Of a stretch of DNA of 64,000 nucleotides, positions 8,719 to 16,788 are shown piece by piece (the first letter of the stretch is position 1; each line of letters begins with the position of its first letter). Under the pieces are notes generated by a model. It did not search any database. It saw nothing but the letters and a program-made list of their open reading frames with translations, and was not told the DNA's origin. Location: positions 1 through 64,000 of the forward strand of contig CAYQMF010000017.1 in assembly GCA_964418595.1 (NCBI GenBank), written 5' to 3'. This DNA comes from CAYQMF01 sp964418595 (GTDB taxonomy: Bacteria > Planctomycetota > UBA1135 > UBA2386). A program made the position numbers and the translations under genes.

Positions 8719-11483
8719 TCGCCGTCGTCCGCGTCGTCGCCCGCTCACTGGGCGCGTTCCTCGTCGCCGCGATCGCCCACGCGCAGTCGCCCGCGGTCGT
8801 GCACGTGTTCGTGGAGGTGAAGGGCTCTCCCCCGTTCAAGGTCGAGCGGCCGGGAAGCGGCGTCGTGATCGACGCGGCCGGCCTCGTCGTCACGCAGTTC
8901 GATCTCGCCATCGAGGGCGTCGCGGGCGGCGACAAGCAGATCTTCGTGCAGCTCGCCGACGCGGCGCGCACCCGCCTGCCCGCGCAGCTCGTCTCGCCGG
9001 TCTCCGACTGCGGCCTCGCCATCCTGCGCGTCGAGCCCACGCCCGAGGCGCCACTCACCGCCGCGCCGCTGGCGAGCGACCCGCCGCCCGGCACACCCGC
9101 GCAGGTCGTGTCCTTCCACGACGGCGAAGACCACGTGGCCTTCGCCGGCGTGACCTCGGGCGCGCAAGGGCCGGTCTTCGCGCTCCCGGTCAGCCACGGC
9201 GAGCCGCTGCCGCGGCAGGACGTGATCGTCACCGACGCGGCGATCCAGGCGCGCAACCACGGCGGCGCTCTCCTCGACGCGACGGGCGCCCTTCTGGGAG
9301 TGTGCAGTGCAAGCTACGTGCAGCGCGACGTCAGCGAACCGACGCTCGACGACCTCAAGAAGGAGAGCTACGGCTTCGCGGTCCCGGCGCGCGTGATCCG
9401 ACGGGAGTTCGCGGACCTGCTGGCACGCCTGCCGCCGGCGCGCCCCGCAGCGCCATCGCCGGAGGCGAGCGCCGTCGCCATCGCCGCGCCCGCCATCGTC
9501 TCGGTGTGGGCCGGCGCCGGCCCGCGTCCTGCGCTCGGCTACGACCCCTGCGCCACCACGCGCCGCCCGGGTGTCGGCTCCGGCGTGGTCATGACCAAGG
9601 ACGGTCTCGTCCTCACCGACCTGCACCTGGTCGAGAACGCCGACTCGATCGCGCTCACCTGGCTCGACGGCACGACGCTGCCCGCCGCGTTCGTCCGCGG
9701 CCACCGCGGCACCAACTCGGCATTGGTCCGCGCGCGCCTGCCCGAAGGCAAGACCCTCACCCCCATCGCGCTCGCGGCGTCGGAGCCGGCGGTGGGCGCC
9801 ACGCTCCTCGCCATCGGCAACCCCGAAGGCCACACCCTCGCCGTCGGCCGCGGCGTGTTCTCCGCCCTGCGCGGCGGACGGCTGCAGACCGACGCCCCGC
9901 TCGGCAACCACACGGGCGGCGGCGCCCTCGTCGACGTGCGGGGCGCGATGGTGGCGTTGCTCGACGCCGGGCGCGTCGATGCCATCGACATCGCCTGGGC
10001 CCAACGCGGCGAACACGCCAAGCTCGACACGAGCCTCAACCTCACGCCGGGCATCGGTGCCCTGCGCGCGATCTACGCCGCGGAGCTGGGCGACCTGCCG
10101 GCGACGTCGGCGCCGCCTCCCGCAGCAGCGGTGGCCGACGTCATCGCCCGCGTCGGCGGCACGGTGCTGAACATCTACATCGAGGCGTCGACTGCGGCGG
10201 CGGAGCTGGACGACAACCCGTTCGCGCAGCCGTCGACGGAGACCCGCATCCTCGGGCTGGGCTCCGGGGTCGTCATCGACCCGCGCGGCATCGCGCTCAC
10301 CAACTGGCACGTCGTCGACGAAGCGACCTTCCCGGACGGCTCGATGCGCAAGGATCGCGTCCTGCGCACCACGCGCCGCGACGGCCGCAGCTTCCTGCTG
10401 CGCGTGCTCAGCATCTCGCGGGAGGAAGACCTCGCTCTCGTGCGCCTGGAGGTGGAGGCGGGGGAACGCCTCGACGCGGCCGCGTTCGGGAGTTCGTCGG
10501 CGCTGCACGTTGGCGATCCGGCGATCGCGGTCGGCAACCCGCACGGCCGCAGCAACACGGTGACCGCCGGCGTGATCACCGCGAAGAACCAGTCGATCCG
10601 CGTGCGCGGCCGCTGGGCCAAGCTCCCGCACCTGCTGGAGACCGACGCGGCGATCAACGGCGGCAACAGCGGCGGGCCGCTGTTCGATGCGGCGGGTCGG
10701 CTGATCGGCATCAACAGCGCCGGCGGCGACCTGCGCGCGGTCACCGGCTTCGCCATCGGCGTCGACCACGTGCGCGAGAAGCTGCACGGCCTGCTGTTGG
10801 CGCCGGAGAAGCTGCGCAGCCCGTACCTCGGCTTCCTCGCCATCGAGCAGGACGGCGCGCTCCGCGTGGGATCGATCGATCGCGATGGCCCGGCGGCGGC
10901 CAGTGGCCTCATCGTCGGCGACGTCGTGCGCGCCCTCGGGGGCGCCCCCGCTCCGCAGCACCTCGACTTCGCCTTGGCGATGGTCGAGCTCGCCGAGGAC
11001 GCGCCGACCAAGGTCACCGTCGCGCGCGCCGGGTCCGAACTCGAGTTCACCCTCAGCCCCTGGCCGGCCACCGTGTGGGCGGTGTGGCAGCAGACGCGCC
11101 TCCTCGTCGGATCGACCGACCCCGCGCGCGAGCGCGACCTCGTGCACGCGGCGGCGCTCGCCGCCCATCGTCGCCACACCGGCGATCCGACCTCGGCCCC
11201 CACCACCCTGCCGGCCAACGCGATCCGGATCGATCGACCGCATCCGCTGCTCACGGCGACGGGCGTCGACATCCGCGCCGGCGACCTCCTGCTCGGCGCG
11301 CGCCTTCGCTCGGTCACACCGAGCGGAGAGGTGGTGACGTACCTCCCCTTCGCCATGCCCGCCGACCTGCAGGCCTGCTGCAACACGCACAGCACGTACG
11401 AGGGCACGCCGCTCGTCGTTTGGATCTACCGCGGCGGCGAGGTGCTGGAGGTCTCCCTGCCGGTGCGCCGGTTGATGCTCTGA
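8715..11483 (+). CDS. Secreted protein with three trypsin-like (S1C) domains and PDZ
   Basis: A 922-residue envelope protein starting at GTG 8715, which overlaps the previous stop and begins a signal peptide (MIAVVRVVARSLGAFLVAAIAHAQ…). Three DegP-like protease domains follow in tandem. Domain 3 has an intact triad: H532 (TNWHVV), D572 (EEDLALVRL) and S652 (GGNSGGPLF). Domain 1 has Asp in place of His (VVTQFDLA) and His in place of Ser (ARNHGGALLD). Domain 2 keeps His (TDLHLVE) but lacks the acid (GTNSALVRA) and the nucleophile (GNHTGGGALVD). A PDZ domain (about 695-775) and a second, degenerate PDZ-like C-terminus follow. One active and two pseudo-enzyme domains suggest built-in regulation or substrate capture. 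Confidence 0.88.
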   Translation: MIAVVRVVARSLGAFLVAAIAHAQSPAVVHVFVEVKGSPPFKVERPGSGVVIDAAGLVVTQFDLAIEGVAGGDKQIFVQLADAARTRLPAQLVSPVSDCGLAILRVEPTPEAPLTAAPLASDPPPGTPAQVVSFHDGEDHVAFAGVTSGAQGPVFALPVSHGEPLPRQDVIVTDAAIQARNHGGALLDATGALLGVCSASYVQRDVSEPTLDDLKKESYGFAVPARVIRREFADLLARLPPARPAAPSPEASAVAIAAPAIVSVWAGAGPRPALGYDPCATTRRPGVGSGVVMTKDGLVLTDLHLVENADSIALTWLDGTTLPAAFVRGHRGTNSALVRARLPEGKTLTPIALAASEPAVGATLLAIGNPEGHTLAVGRGVFSALRGGRLQTDAPLGNHTGGGALVDVRGAMVALLDAGRVDAIDIAWAQRGEHAKLDTSLNLTPGIGALRAIYAAELGDLPATSAPPPAAAVADVIARVGGTVLNIYIEASTAAAELDDNPFAQPSTETRILGLGSGVVIDPRGIALTNWHVVDEATFPDGSMRKDRVLRTTRRDGRSFLLRVLSISREEDLALVRLEVEAGERLDAAAFGSSSALHVGDPAIAVGNPHGRSNTVTAGVITAKNQSIRVRGRWAKLPHLLETDAAINGGNSGGPLFDAAGRLIGINSAGGDLRAVTGFAIGVDHVREKLHGLLLAPEKLRSPYLGFLAIEQDGALRVGSIDRDGPAAASGLIVGDVVRALGGAPAPQHLDFALAMVELAEDAPTKVTVARAGSELEFTLSPWPATVWAVWQQTRLLVGSTDPARERDLVHAAALAAHRRHTGDPTSAPTTLPANAIRIDRPHPLLTATGVDIRAGDLLLGARLRSVTPSGEVVTYLPFAMPADLQACCNTHSTYEGTPLVVWIYRGGEVLEVSLPVRRLML

Positions 11484-11645
11484 CCGCGGCTCGGGTCGCA
11501 CTGGTTGCGCATCAGCGCATCACGAAGAGTTCGCATCGGGGAGAGATCCCGGGTCGGCTCCACGCGAGTTCGCTGCTAGGATCCTGCGCGCTCCGGTGCC
11601 CGCCGCAGCGCTCCTCGTCTGCCTCATTTCCCCCACGACTTCACG

Positions 11646-12701
11646 ATGTCGCGCTCCCTCCTTGCCCTCACCGTCCTGACCTCCGCCCTGGCGTCGCAGG
11701 GCTTCACCAGCCCCGCGGGCTTCCTCGCCACCGAGGGCAGCAGCAACCACGACTACATCCTCTTCAAGTACAACGACCTTCGCTGGCAGCAGCTCGACGA
11801 CACCAGCCGCGGCGCGACGCCCTCGCAGGTGACGCGCATCTCGTGGCGCCGCGATGGCACGAGCGCGCTCGATCCGACGTGGATCGCGCGGACCCTCGAC
11901 ATCAAGGTCGTGCTGTCCGACTCCGTGCCCGCGGCGGCGGTGTCCGAAGGCTTCGACGCCAACTACCTGGGCACGCCGACGGTGGCGTTCGCCAGCCGGC
12001 CCGTGAACCTGCCGGACTGGACGGCCCAGCCCGCCGTGCCACCGGCGCCGTTCGACCTCAACCTCAGCCTGGATGCGCCGTGGGTCCACACCGGACTCAA
12101 CTCGTACCTCTGGGAGCTGCAGATCACGAACAACACGTCGAACGCGGACTACGGCAACGACTTCCAGTCCATCACCGGCTCGGCCGGCTCGAGCAACACG
12201 GGCTCCGTCGTCGGCACGGGCTGCATCGCCACCGGCCAGACCACCGCGATGACGCTCGCCTGCGCGCTGCGCAACCAGATCACGCGCTTCCGCGCCGGCT
12301 ACACGATCGCGCGGGCCCCGGCGAATGCGCCGGCGGTGCTCTTCATCGACGGCGCCAACGCCAACCTGCCCTTCCCGGGCCTGTGTGCGAACGTCGTCGC
12401 GATGCCCACGCTGCAGGTCGGCATGGGCGCCGCCGACGCCACCGGCGCGCTGAGCTTCGCGATCGAGAACATCCCGTTCCACCCGAGCACGGTGGGCGTG
12501 ACGATCTACTCGCAGGCCTTCGCCATCGATCTCGGTCAGGCCGGCCTGCCGGTCGCCGTCACGCCGGGACGCAGCAACGTGTTCCCCGCGCCCCCAGCGA
12601 CCCCCACGACCGTGTCACGCGTGTACGAGTACCGCCTCGCCGCCGGCACCATGCGCGCCGCGAGCGTCTGGACCGGCGGCATCGTCACGCTGCTCGACTG
12701 A
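11646..12701 (+). CDS. Secreted protein with lineage-specific C-terminal module
   Basis: A 351-residue protein with an N-terminal signal (MSRSLLALTVLTSALASQGF). The N-terminal two thirds are beta-rich and Thr/Ser/Asn-rich, with strings such as ISWRRDGT and WELQITNN. The last ~110 residues contain the pattern APAVLFIDGAN…PFPGLCANV…PTLQVG…DATGALSF, also seen in modified form at the ends of the proteins encoded at 35755-36657 and 36745-39714. No enzymatic motif is visible. Probably an extracellular or surface protein. It lies alone downstream of the three-domain protease with a 162-base gap that contains only a weak hairpin (11506-11519). Confidence 0.75.
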   Translation: MSRSLLALTVLTSALASQGFTSPAGFLATEGSSNHDYILFKYNDLRWQQLDDTSRGATPSQVTRISWRRDGTSALDPTWIARTLDIKVVLSDSVPAAAVSEGFDANYLGTPTVAFASRPVNLPDWTAQPAVPPAPFDLNLSLDAPWVHTGLNSYLWELQITNNTSNADYGNDFQSITGSAGSSNTGSVVGTGCIATGQTTAMTLACALRNQITRFRAGYTIARAPANAPAVLFIDGANANLPFPGLCANVVAMPTLQVGMGAADATGALSFAIENIPFHPSTVGVTIYSQAFAIDLGQAGLPVAVTPGRSNVFPAPPATPTTVSRVYEYRLAAGTMRAASVWTGGIVTLLD

Positions 12702-12746
12702 TGGCCGCGCGGCGTCGGGCCGCTGGCGCGAGGTAGGATCGACGCG

Positions 12747-14009
12747 ATGGTCGCCGCCCTCCTGGCGTTGCTCGCGCTGCCCGCCGCTCCGCAGACCTCC
12801 ACGCCCTACCGCGCGGTCCTGCAGAGTCCGGGTGGCGACCTGCCGTTCCGGCTCGACTGCGTCGAGTGGTCGCCCGTGGCGATCCGGAACGGAATCGAGA
12901 GGATCCCGCTAAGGGCCAAGCCATCGGCGAGCGCGGCCGGACCAGCGTGGTCGGTCGAACTGCCGCCCTACGGGGCGCGCCTGCGCTGCGAGAAGGTCGA
13001 CGCGCGCGACGGCGTGACGACGGCGTTGAGCGGCGACTGGCGCAGGGTGGGGCCGACCGGGGAGGTCTCGATGGCGTGGCAGGCGCGCCCTTTCGCATGG
13101 GTCGACGATCCGCGCGACGCGCAGCGTCGCGTGTTGGCGCCGCTGTTCCCGTTGGCGGGTGAGCCGCTGGCGATCGCCGGCCGCTGGCGCGTGCAGTTCG
13201 CGAGCGATCCGACTCCGGCGGTGGCGATCTTCGCCGCGGCCGGCGACGACCAACTCCCCGGCGAGATCGTTGGCACCTTCCTCACGGTGACCGGCGACTA
13301 CCGCTTCCTCGCCGGAACCGCGCGCGGCGAGGATCTGCGCCTCGCCTGCTTCGACGGCGCGCACGCGTTCCTGTTCGCGGCGAAGCTGCTGGCCGACGGC
13401 TCGCTGCGCGGTCACTTCTGGAGCGGGGCGAGCTGGCACGAGACGTGGACCGCCACGCGCGACGATGAGGCCGCGCTTCCCGACGCGTTCACGCACAACA
13501 CCGTCCGCGCGGACGGCAAGCTCGCGGCGCTGAGCTACCCCGCTCCCGACGGCACGCCGCATCGCCTCGGCGACCTGCTCGGCAAGGCGACGCTCGTGTA
13601 CCTGTTCGGCACGTGGTGCCCCAACTGCAACGATGCGGGCGCGCTCGTGAGCGAGCTGGCGAAGCGCTACCACGACCGCGGCCTTGCCGTCGTCGGCCTC
13701 TGCTTCGAGCACGGCGACGACGCGGCACGCATCGCCGGCGTGGTGCAGGCCTACCGCACGGCGCACGCGATCGACTGGCCGATCCTCGTGGCCGGCGCCT
13801 CGGACAAAGCGAAGGCCTCCGCGGCGTTCCCGATCCTCGACCGCGTGCTCGCATACCCGACCATGCTCTTCGTCGCAGGCGACGGAACCGTACGCGCGAC
13901 GTACACCGGGTTCGCCGGCCCCGCCGCGCCGGCCGAACATGCAACCATGCGCGCGTCGTTCACCGCGCTGGTCGAACGCCTGCTCGCCGAGGCCGGGCGC
14001 GGCAAGTAG
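12747..14009 (+). CDS. Secreted TlpA/thioredoxin-fold protein
   Basis: A 420-residue protein with a short hydrophobic N-terminus (MVAALLALLALPAAP) followed by a beta-rich domain and, from about residue 265, a TlpA/AhpC-like thioredoxin fold. The active site is WCPNC with C291 and C294; the cis-Pro region appears as AYPTMLFVAGDGTV. The N-terminal part (KVDARDGVTTALSGDW…AAGDDQLPGEIVG…TVTGDYRFLAG) matches the arrangement in other TlpA-like proteins of this kind. Likely an extracytoplasmic thiol-disulfide reductase. It converges on the next minus-strand gene with six bases between stops. Confidence 0.82.
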   Translation: MVAALLALLALPAAPQTSTPYRAVLQSPGGDLPFRLDCVEWSPVAIRNGIERIPLRAKPSASAAGPAWSVELPPYGARLRCEKVDARDGVTTALSGDWRRVGPTGEVSMAWQARPFAWVDDPRDAQRRVLAPLFPLAGEPLAIAGRWRVQFASDPTPAVAIFAAAGDDQLPGEIVGTFLTVTGDYRFLAGTARGEDLRLACFDGAHAFLFAAKLLADGSLRGHFWSGASWHETWTATRDDEAALPDAFTHNTVRADGKLAALSYPAPDGTPHRLGDLLGKATLVYLFGTWCPNCNDAGALVSELAKRYHDRGLAVVGLCFEHGDDAARIAGVVQAYRTAHAIDWPILVAGASDKAKASAAFPILDRVLAYPTMLFVAGDGTVRATYTGFAGPAAPAEHATMRASFTALVERLLAEAGRGK

Positions 14010-14015
14010 CGCGCG

Positions 14016-16268
14016 TCACTTGGTCGTGAACGACGCCGACAGGGTCTGCGCCTTGCCGTCGGCGTCCCAGCTCCAGGTGGCGTTGATCTGGCCGCGGGGC
14101 AGGGGCTCGAACGGATAGAAGGTCACCATCCCCGGCGCGGTCGAGCGGCGGTTGGTCCCGGCATCCAGCAGCAGCGCGCCCTCGACCTTCTTGCCGCGGC
14201 CGTCGACCACGTTGCAGCGGTACGACTGCCGGTCGCCCTGCACGTTGTGCCCGAAGTGCAGGGTCAGCGGGTAGCCGACGACCTTGCGTTCGCCCTGCCC
14301 GCTGGCGGCGAGCAACGCCACGAGTTCGGGCCCGATGTCGGCGACGTCGACCTCCGCGGGGATGCCCTTGGCGTCCTTCCACGGATGGCAGAGGAAGCCG
14401 CTCTTCTTCGAGCGTGGCTGGCCGAGACCGGCGACGACGTTGAGCACGAGCAGGTCGCCCTCGTTGTACATCCCGACGCTGAGCAGGAAGTCGTGCACGA
14501 GCGCGTCGCGGAAGCCGGGGATCGCCATCCAGTGCGCAAACATCTTCTTGGCGTTGGCGAGCTTCGCGTCGGTCTCGACCACCGCCATCTGCGCGAACAT
14601 CGAGCCGAGGTGGCTGCCGCCGAGGTCGACGAGTTGGCGTTGCTCGGCCTCCGGGCCCCGCTCCTTCTTGTTGTCCTTCAGGTACTGCGCGTGGTCGTAG
14701 CAGCGCGTGGAGAGCTGCGACGACCAGGTGACCGGCGTGGCGTGGTTGAGGGCGCGGGCCTCGTTGAAGGCCGCCAGCCACTTCTGCACGTCGGGACTCA
14801 CCGCCTTGAGCGGCGGCGTGTTGTTGCGGATCGCGGCGAGCACCGGCGTCGCCTCCGTCCAGAAGTCCTCCCACTCCTTGTCGAGCTGCGCCACGGTCAC
14901 GCCGCCCGCGGCGGCGGTGAACTGCTCCTGAAGCTCGATCGGCTGGCGCTTCTTGGCCGTGCGCTGCGCGGCGCCGAGCTGGTCGAGCTTGCGCAGCAGC
15001 TCCGGATCGCGGCGCATGACGTAGTCGCAGAACGACCACGCCTTGATGCGCTGCTCGTTGGTGAAGGTCGCCGCGTCGCAGTACGGCAGGTCGACCGCCG
15101 CCACGCCGCCGGTCATCTTCCACGCCATCTCCAACGCCAGCGTCTTCCACACGTCGAAGTTCGGCGACGTGTACTCGCGGTCCTCCTCGCTGGCGCGCGT
15201 GCCCTCCTGCTTCTCGAGGTCGACGGCGAACAGGCGGTTGTTGTTGAACACCATCCCCACGAAGGTGTGGCCGATGCCCTCGGCGAGGCCGTCGGTCTGG
15301 AACTGCGCGTGCGTCTTCGCCACGTTCCGCACCACGGCGTCGTACAGCACCTGCACGCTGCCGGTCGCGCCCACCACCATCCCGGCGAGCCCGCAGGTCG
15401 AGGTGTTCTCCAGCATCCACGCCAGGTTCGGCACGTCGTTGGCGTTGGCCTGCAGGATCTGCTTGTAGGTGTCCTTGGCGACGAAGAACGCCCACGTCCC
15501 GCCCATCCGCACCTCCCACGGGAACGCCGCCGCCGCCACGCGCGCCGCGCGCTCCGCCCACACCAGCGCGTTCTTCAAGAACTCCTCCTGGTCGGGGTCG
15601 CCGTGCAGCACGAAGTGCTCGGACTTGACGGTGACGTACTTCACCTTCGCACGGTCGAGGGCAGCGTTGGCGACCTCGACCTTCTCCACCGGGTAGGCGA
15701 CGTTCGTCTGCTCGTTGACCGCCTTCTCGATCAGCTTGCTGCGCTCGAAGACCGTCTGTTCGAGATCCGTGCCGGTGACGCCGCCGACCTCGTGATGGTC
15801 GAGCGCCTTCTGCGCCTCGGCGTCGTCCTTCACCCAGCGCAGCACCATCTGGTAGTGGTACCGCGACTTGTCGACGCGTTCTGCCTTCGCCCAGATCTGC
15901 GCCTGCCGCCGATGCGCCATGGCGAGGTCGGTCTTGAGCCGCTCGTAGGCGCCGAACAACGACCTGGCGTCCTGGCCGGAGCCGGTGTCGTCGGTCGGAT
16001 ACGTCTGCTTGGGGTCCGCCGCCCACGACGATCCGACGCGCACGTTCATCAACCCCTTGTGGCTGTCGGCGTGGTCTTGGTCGTAGAGCTTGAGCACCTG
16101 CAGCCACAGCAGGCGCGCCTGGCGGGGGAAGCCCTTGCCGAAGGCCTGCTTCGCGAACTTCGCCAGCTTGTCGGCCTGGCCCTGGTTGAACCGGGCCTCG
16201 TCTTCCTGGGCCGGCAGGCCGGCGACGACCGAGAGCACGAGGAGGCCGAGCGAGAGGAGCGTGCGCAT
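14016..16268 (-). CDS. Secreted protein with peptidase-MA-like and CAP-like regions
   Basis: A 750-residue protein; ATG 16268 is chosen because it begins a signal peptide (MRTLLSLGLLVLSVVAGLPAQ). An N-terminal TPR-like helical part leads to a region resembling gluzincin MA-type proteins (EHFVLHGDPDQEEFLKNA), but where a zinc HExxH would be expected the sequence reads LAEGIGHTFVG, so it is probably catalytically dead. The C-terminal third resembles a CAP/SCP domain (FNEARALNHATPVTWSSQL…YDHAQYLKDN…SHLGSM), followed by a beta-rich tail. Function unknown. It lies downstream of the UGA-containing HMA gene on the same strand but is separated from it by a strong hairpin. Confidence 0.7.
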   Translation of the reverse strand: MRTLLSLGLLVLSVVAGLPAQEDEARFNQGQADKLAKFAKQAFGKGFPRQARLLWLQVLKLYDQDHADSHKGLMNVRVGSSWAADPKQTYPTDDTGSGQDARSLFGAYERLKTDLAMAHRRQAQIWAKAERVDKSRYHYQMVLRWVKDDAEAQKALDHHEVGGVTGTDLEQTVFERSKLIEKAVNEQTNVAYPVEKVEVANAALDRAKVKYVTVKSEHFVLHGDPDQEEFLKNALVWAERAARVAAAAFPWEVRMGGTWAFFVAKDTYKQILQANANDVPNLAWMLENTSTCGLAGMVVGATGSVQVLYDAVVRNVAKTHAQFQTDGLAEGIGHTFVGMVFNNNRLFAVDLEKQEGTRASEEDREYTSPNFDVWKTLALEMAWKMTGGVAAVDLPYCDAATFTNEQRIKAWSFCDYVMRRDPELLRKLDQLGAAQRTAKKRQPIELQEQFTAAAGGVTVAQLDKEWEDFWTEATPVLAAIRNNTPPLKAVSPDVQKWLAAFNEARALNHATPVTWSSQLSTRCYDHAQYLKDNKKERGPEAEQRQLVDLGGSHLGSMFAQMAVVETDAKLANAKKMFAHWMAIPGFRDALVHDFLLSVGMYNEGDLLVLNVVAGLGQPRSKKSGFLCHPWKDAKGIPAEVDVADIGPELVALLAASGQGERKVVGYPLTLHFGHNVQGDRQSYRCNVVDGRGKKVEGALLLDAGTNRRSTAPGMVTFYPFEPLPRGQINATWSWDADGKAQTLSASFTTK

Positions 16269-16325
16269 GACTCGGCGCAGGATACCGCCGCAGGCCAGTG
16301 GCGCAGCAGGCTGGTGACCCGCAGG

Positions 16326-16350
16326 GGCGCGCGCCACGAGTGCGCGCGCC
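16326..16350 (-). terminator. Hairpin terminator after the HMA lipoprotein gene
   Basis: GGCGCGCGC, a seven-base loop, then GCGCGCGCC: a perfect 9-bp stem about 19 bases past the TGA of the HMA gene on the same strand. There is no T-run, as is usual at this G+C. It makes the HMA gene a likely monocistronic unit and supports the downstream TGA (16369-16371), not the internal UGA, as the real end of the gene. Confidence 0.55.
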
Positions 16351-16368
16351 CGCGCGTTCAGGCGCGCA

Positions 16369-16689
16369 TCACTTCAGGATGGTGACGCCGTGGCCGGCCT
16401 TCTCGCAGGCGTCGGCGATCGTCTTGACGTCGACCTTGGTCGAGTCGTAGTGCACCTTGAACTCGGGCACACCGGCCTTGTAGTCGAGGTCACCGACGCC
16501 CGGGACCTTCTTGAGGGCGCTGCTCACGGCAGCGTAACAGCCACCTCAATGGCCCGCGTTCATCTTGAGGTCGGCGATCGAGTTGCTCGCCACCGACATC
16601 GTGCTCGCCGTGTCCGGCGCAGGATTGGAGGGCTGCGCGCCGCAGGCGCCGAGCGCCAGGCACGCAGTGAGAAGGGTCGACTTGTTCAT
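16369..16689 (-). CDS. HMA-domain lipoprotein, probable selenoprotein (UGA at codon 48)
   Basis: Read through one in-frame TGA (16546-16548), this gives a 106-residue protein. MNKSTLLTACLALGAC is a lipoprotein signal with lipidated C16. After a short linker, residues about 36-106 form a complete heavy-metal-associated fold: IADLKMNAGH-U-GGCYAAV, then SSALKKVPGVGDLDY, FKVHYDSTKVDVKTIADACEKAGHGVTIL. The UGA falls exactly where HMA domains have the first Cys of CxxC; the second Cys (C51) is present, giving UxxC. A 37-nt stem-loop starting at the UGA resembles a bacterial SECIS. Reading frame, spacing and domain are intact on both sides, which argues against a decayed gene. Role inferred: extracytoplasmic metal (Hg, Cu) or redox binding. 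Confidence 0.75.
16512..16548 (-). promoter_or_regulatory. Candidate bacterial SECIS element
   Basis: In the mRNA the UGA and next two bases (UGAGG) can pair with CCUCA 28 nt later; above a 9-by-1 internal loop a perfect 6-bp stem CGCUGC/GCAGCG closes a five-base loop CGUGA. The loop begins 17 nt after the UGA and has G-U as its second and third bases. By my recollection the E. coli fdhF SECIS also places its loop 17 nt after the UGA and exposes a bulged U and loop G-U to SelB. Drawn by hand; no folding energy was computed. Confidence 0.65.
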
Positions 16690-16788
16690 GGTTCTTGTGC
16701 TCCGGAGGAGGTCTCCGACGGAGCCGAGCATACGGAACGCCGGAGCGACCGTTCCGGGTAATCTCGTGCAACGAGCCAAGTCCCTCCG

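Noticed and set aside
11506..11519. Terminator TGCGC-ATCA-GCGCA after the triple protease
   Set aside because: The stem is only 5 bp with no T-run; too weak to list as a feature.
16546..16548. Reading the HMA gene as a decayed pseudogene or as a 47-residue peptide
   Set aside because: Only one stop interrupts an intact domain, it falls at a cysteine position, and a SECIS-like fold begins there. Kept as the main alternative.
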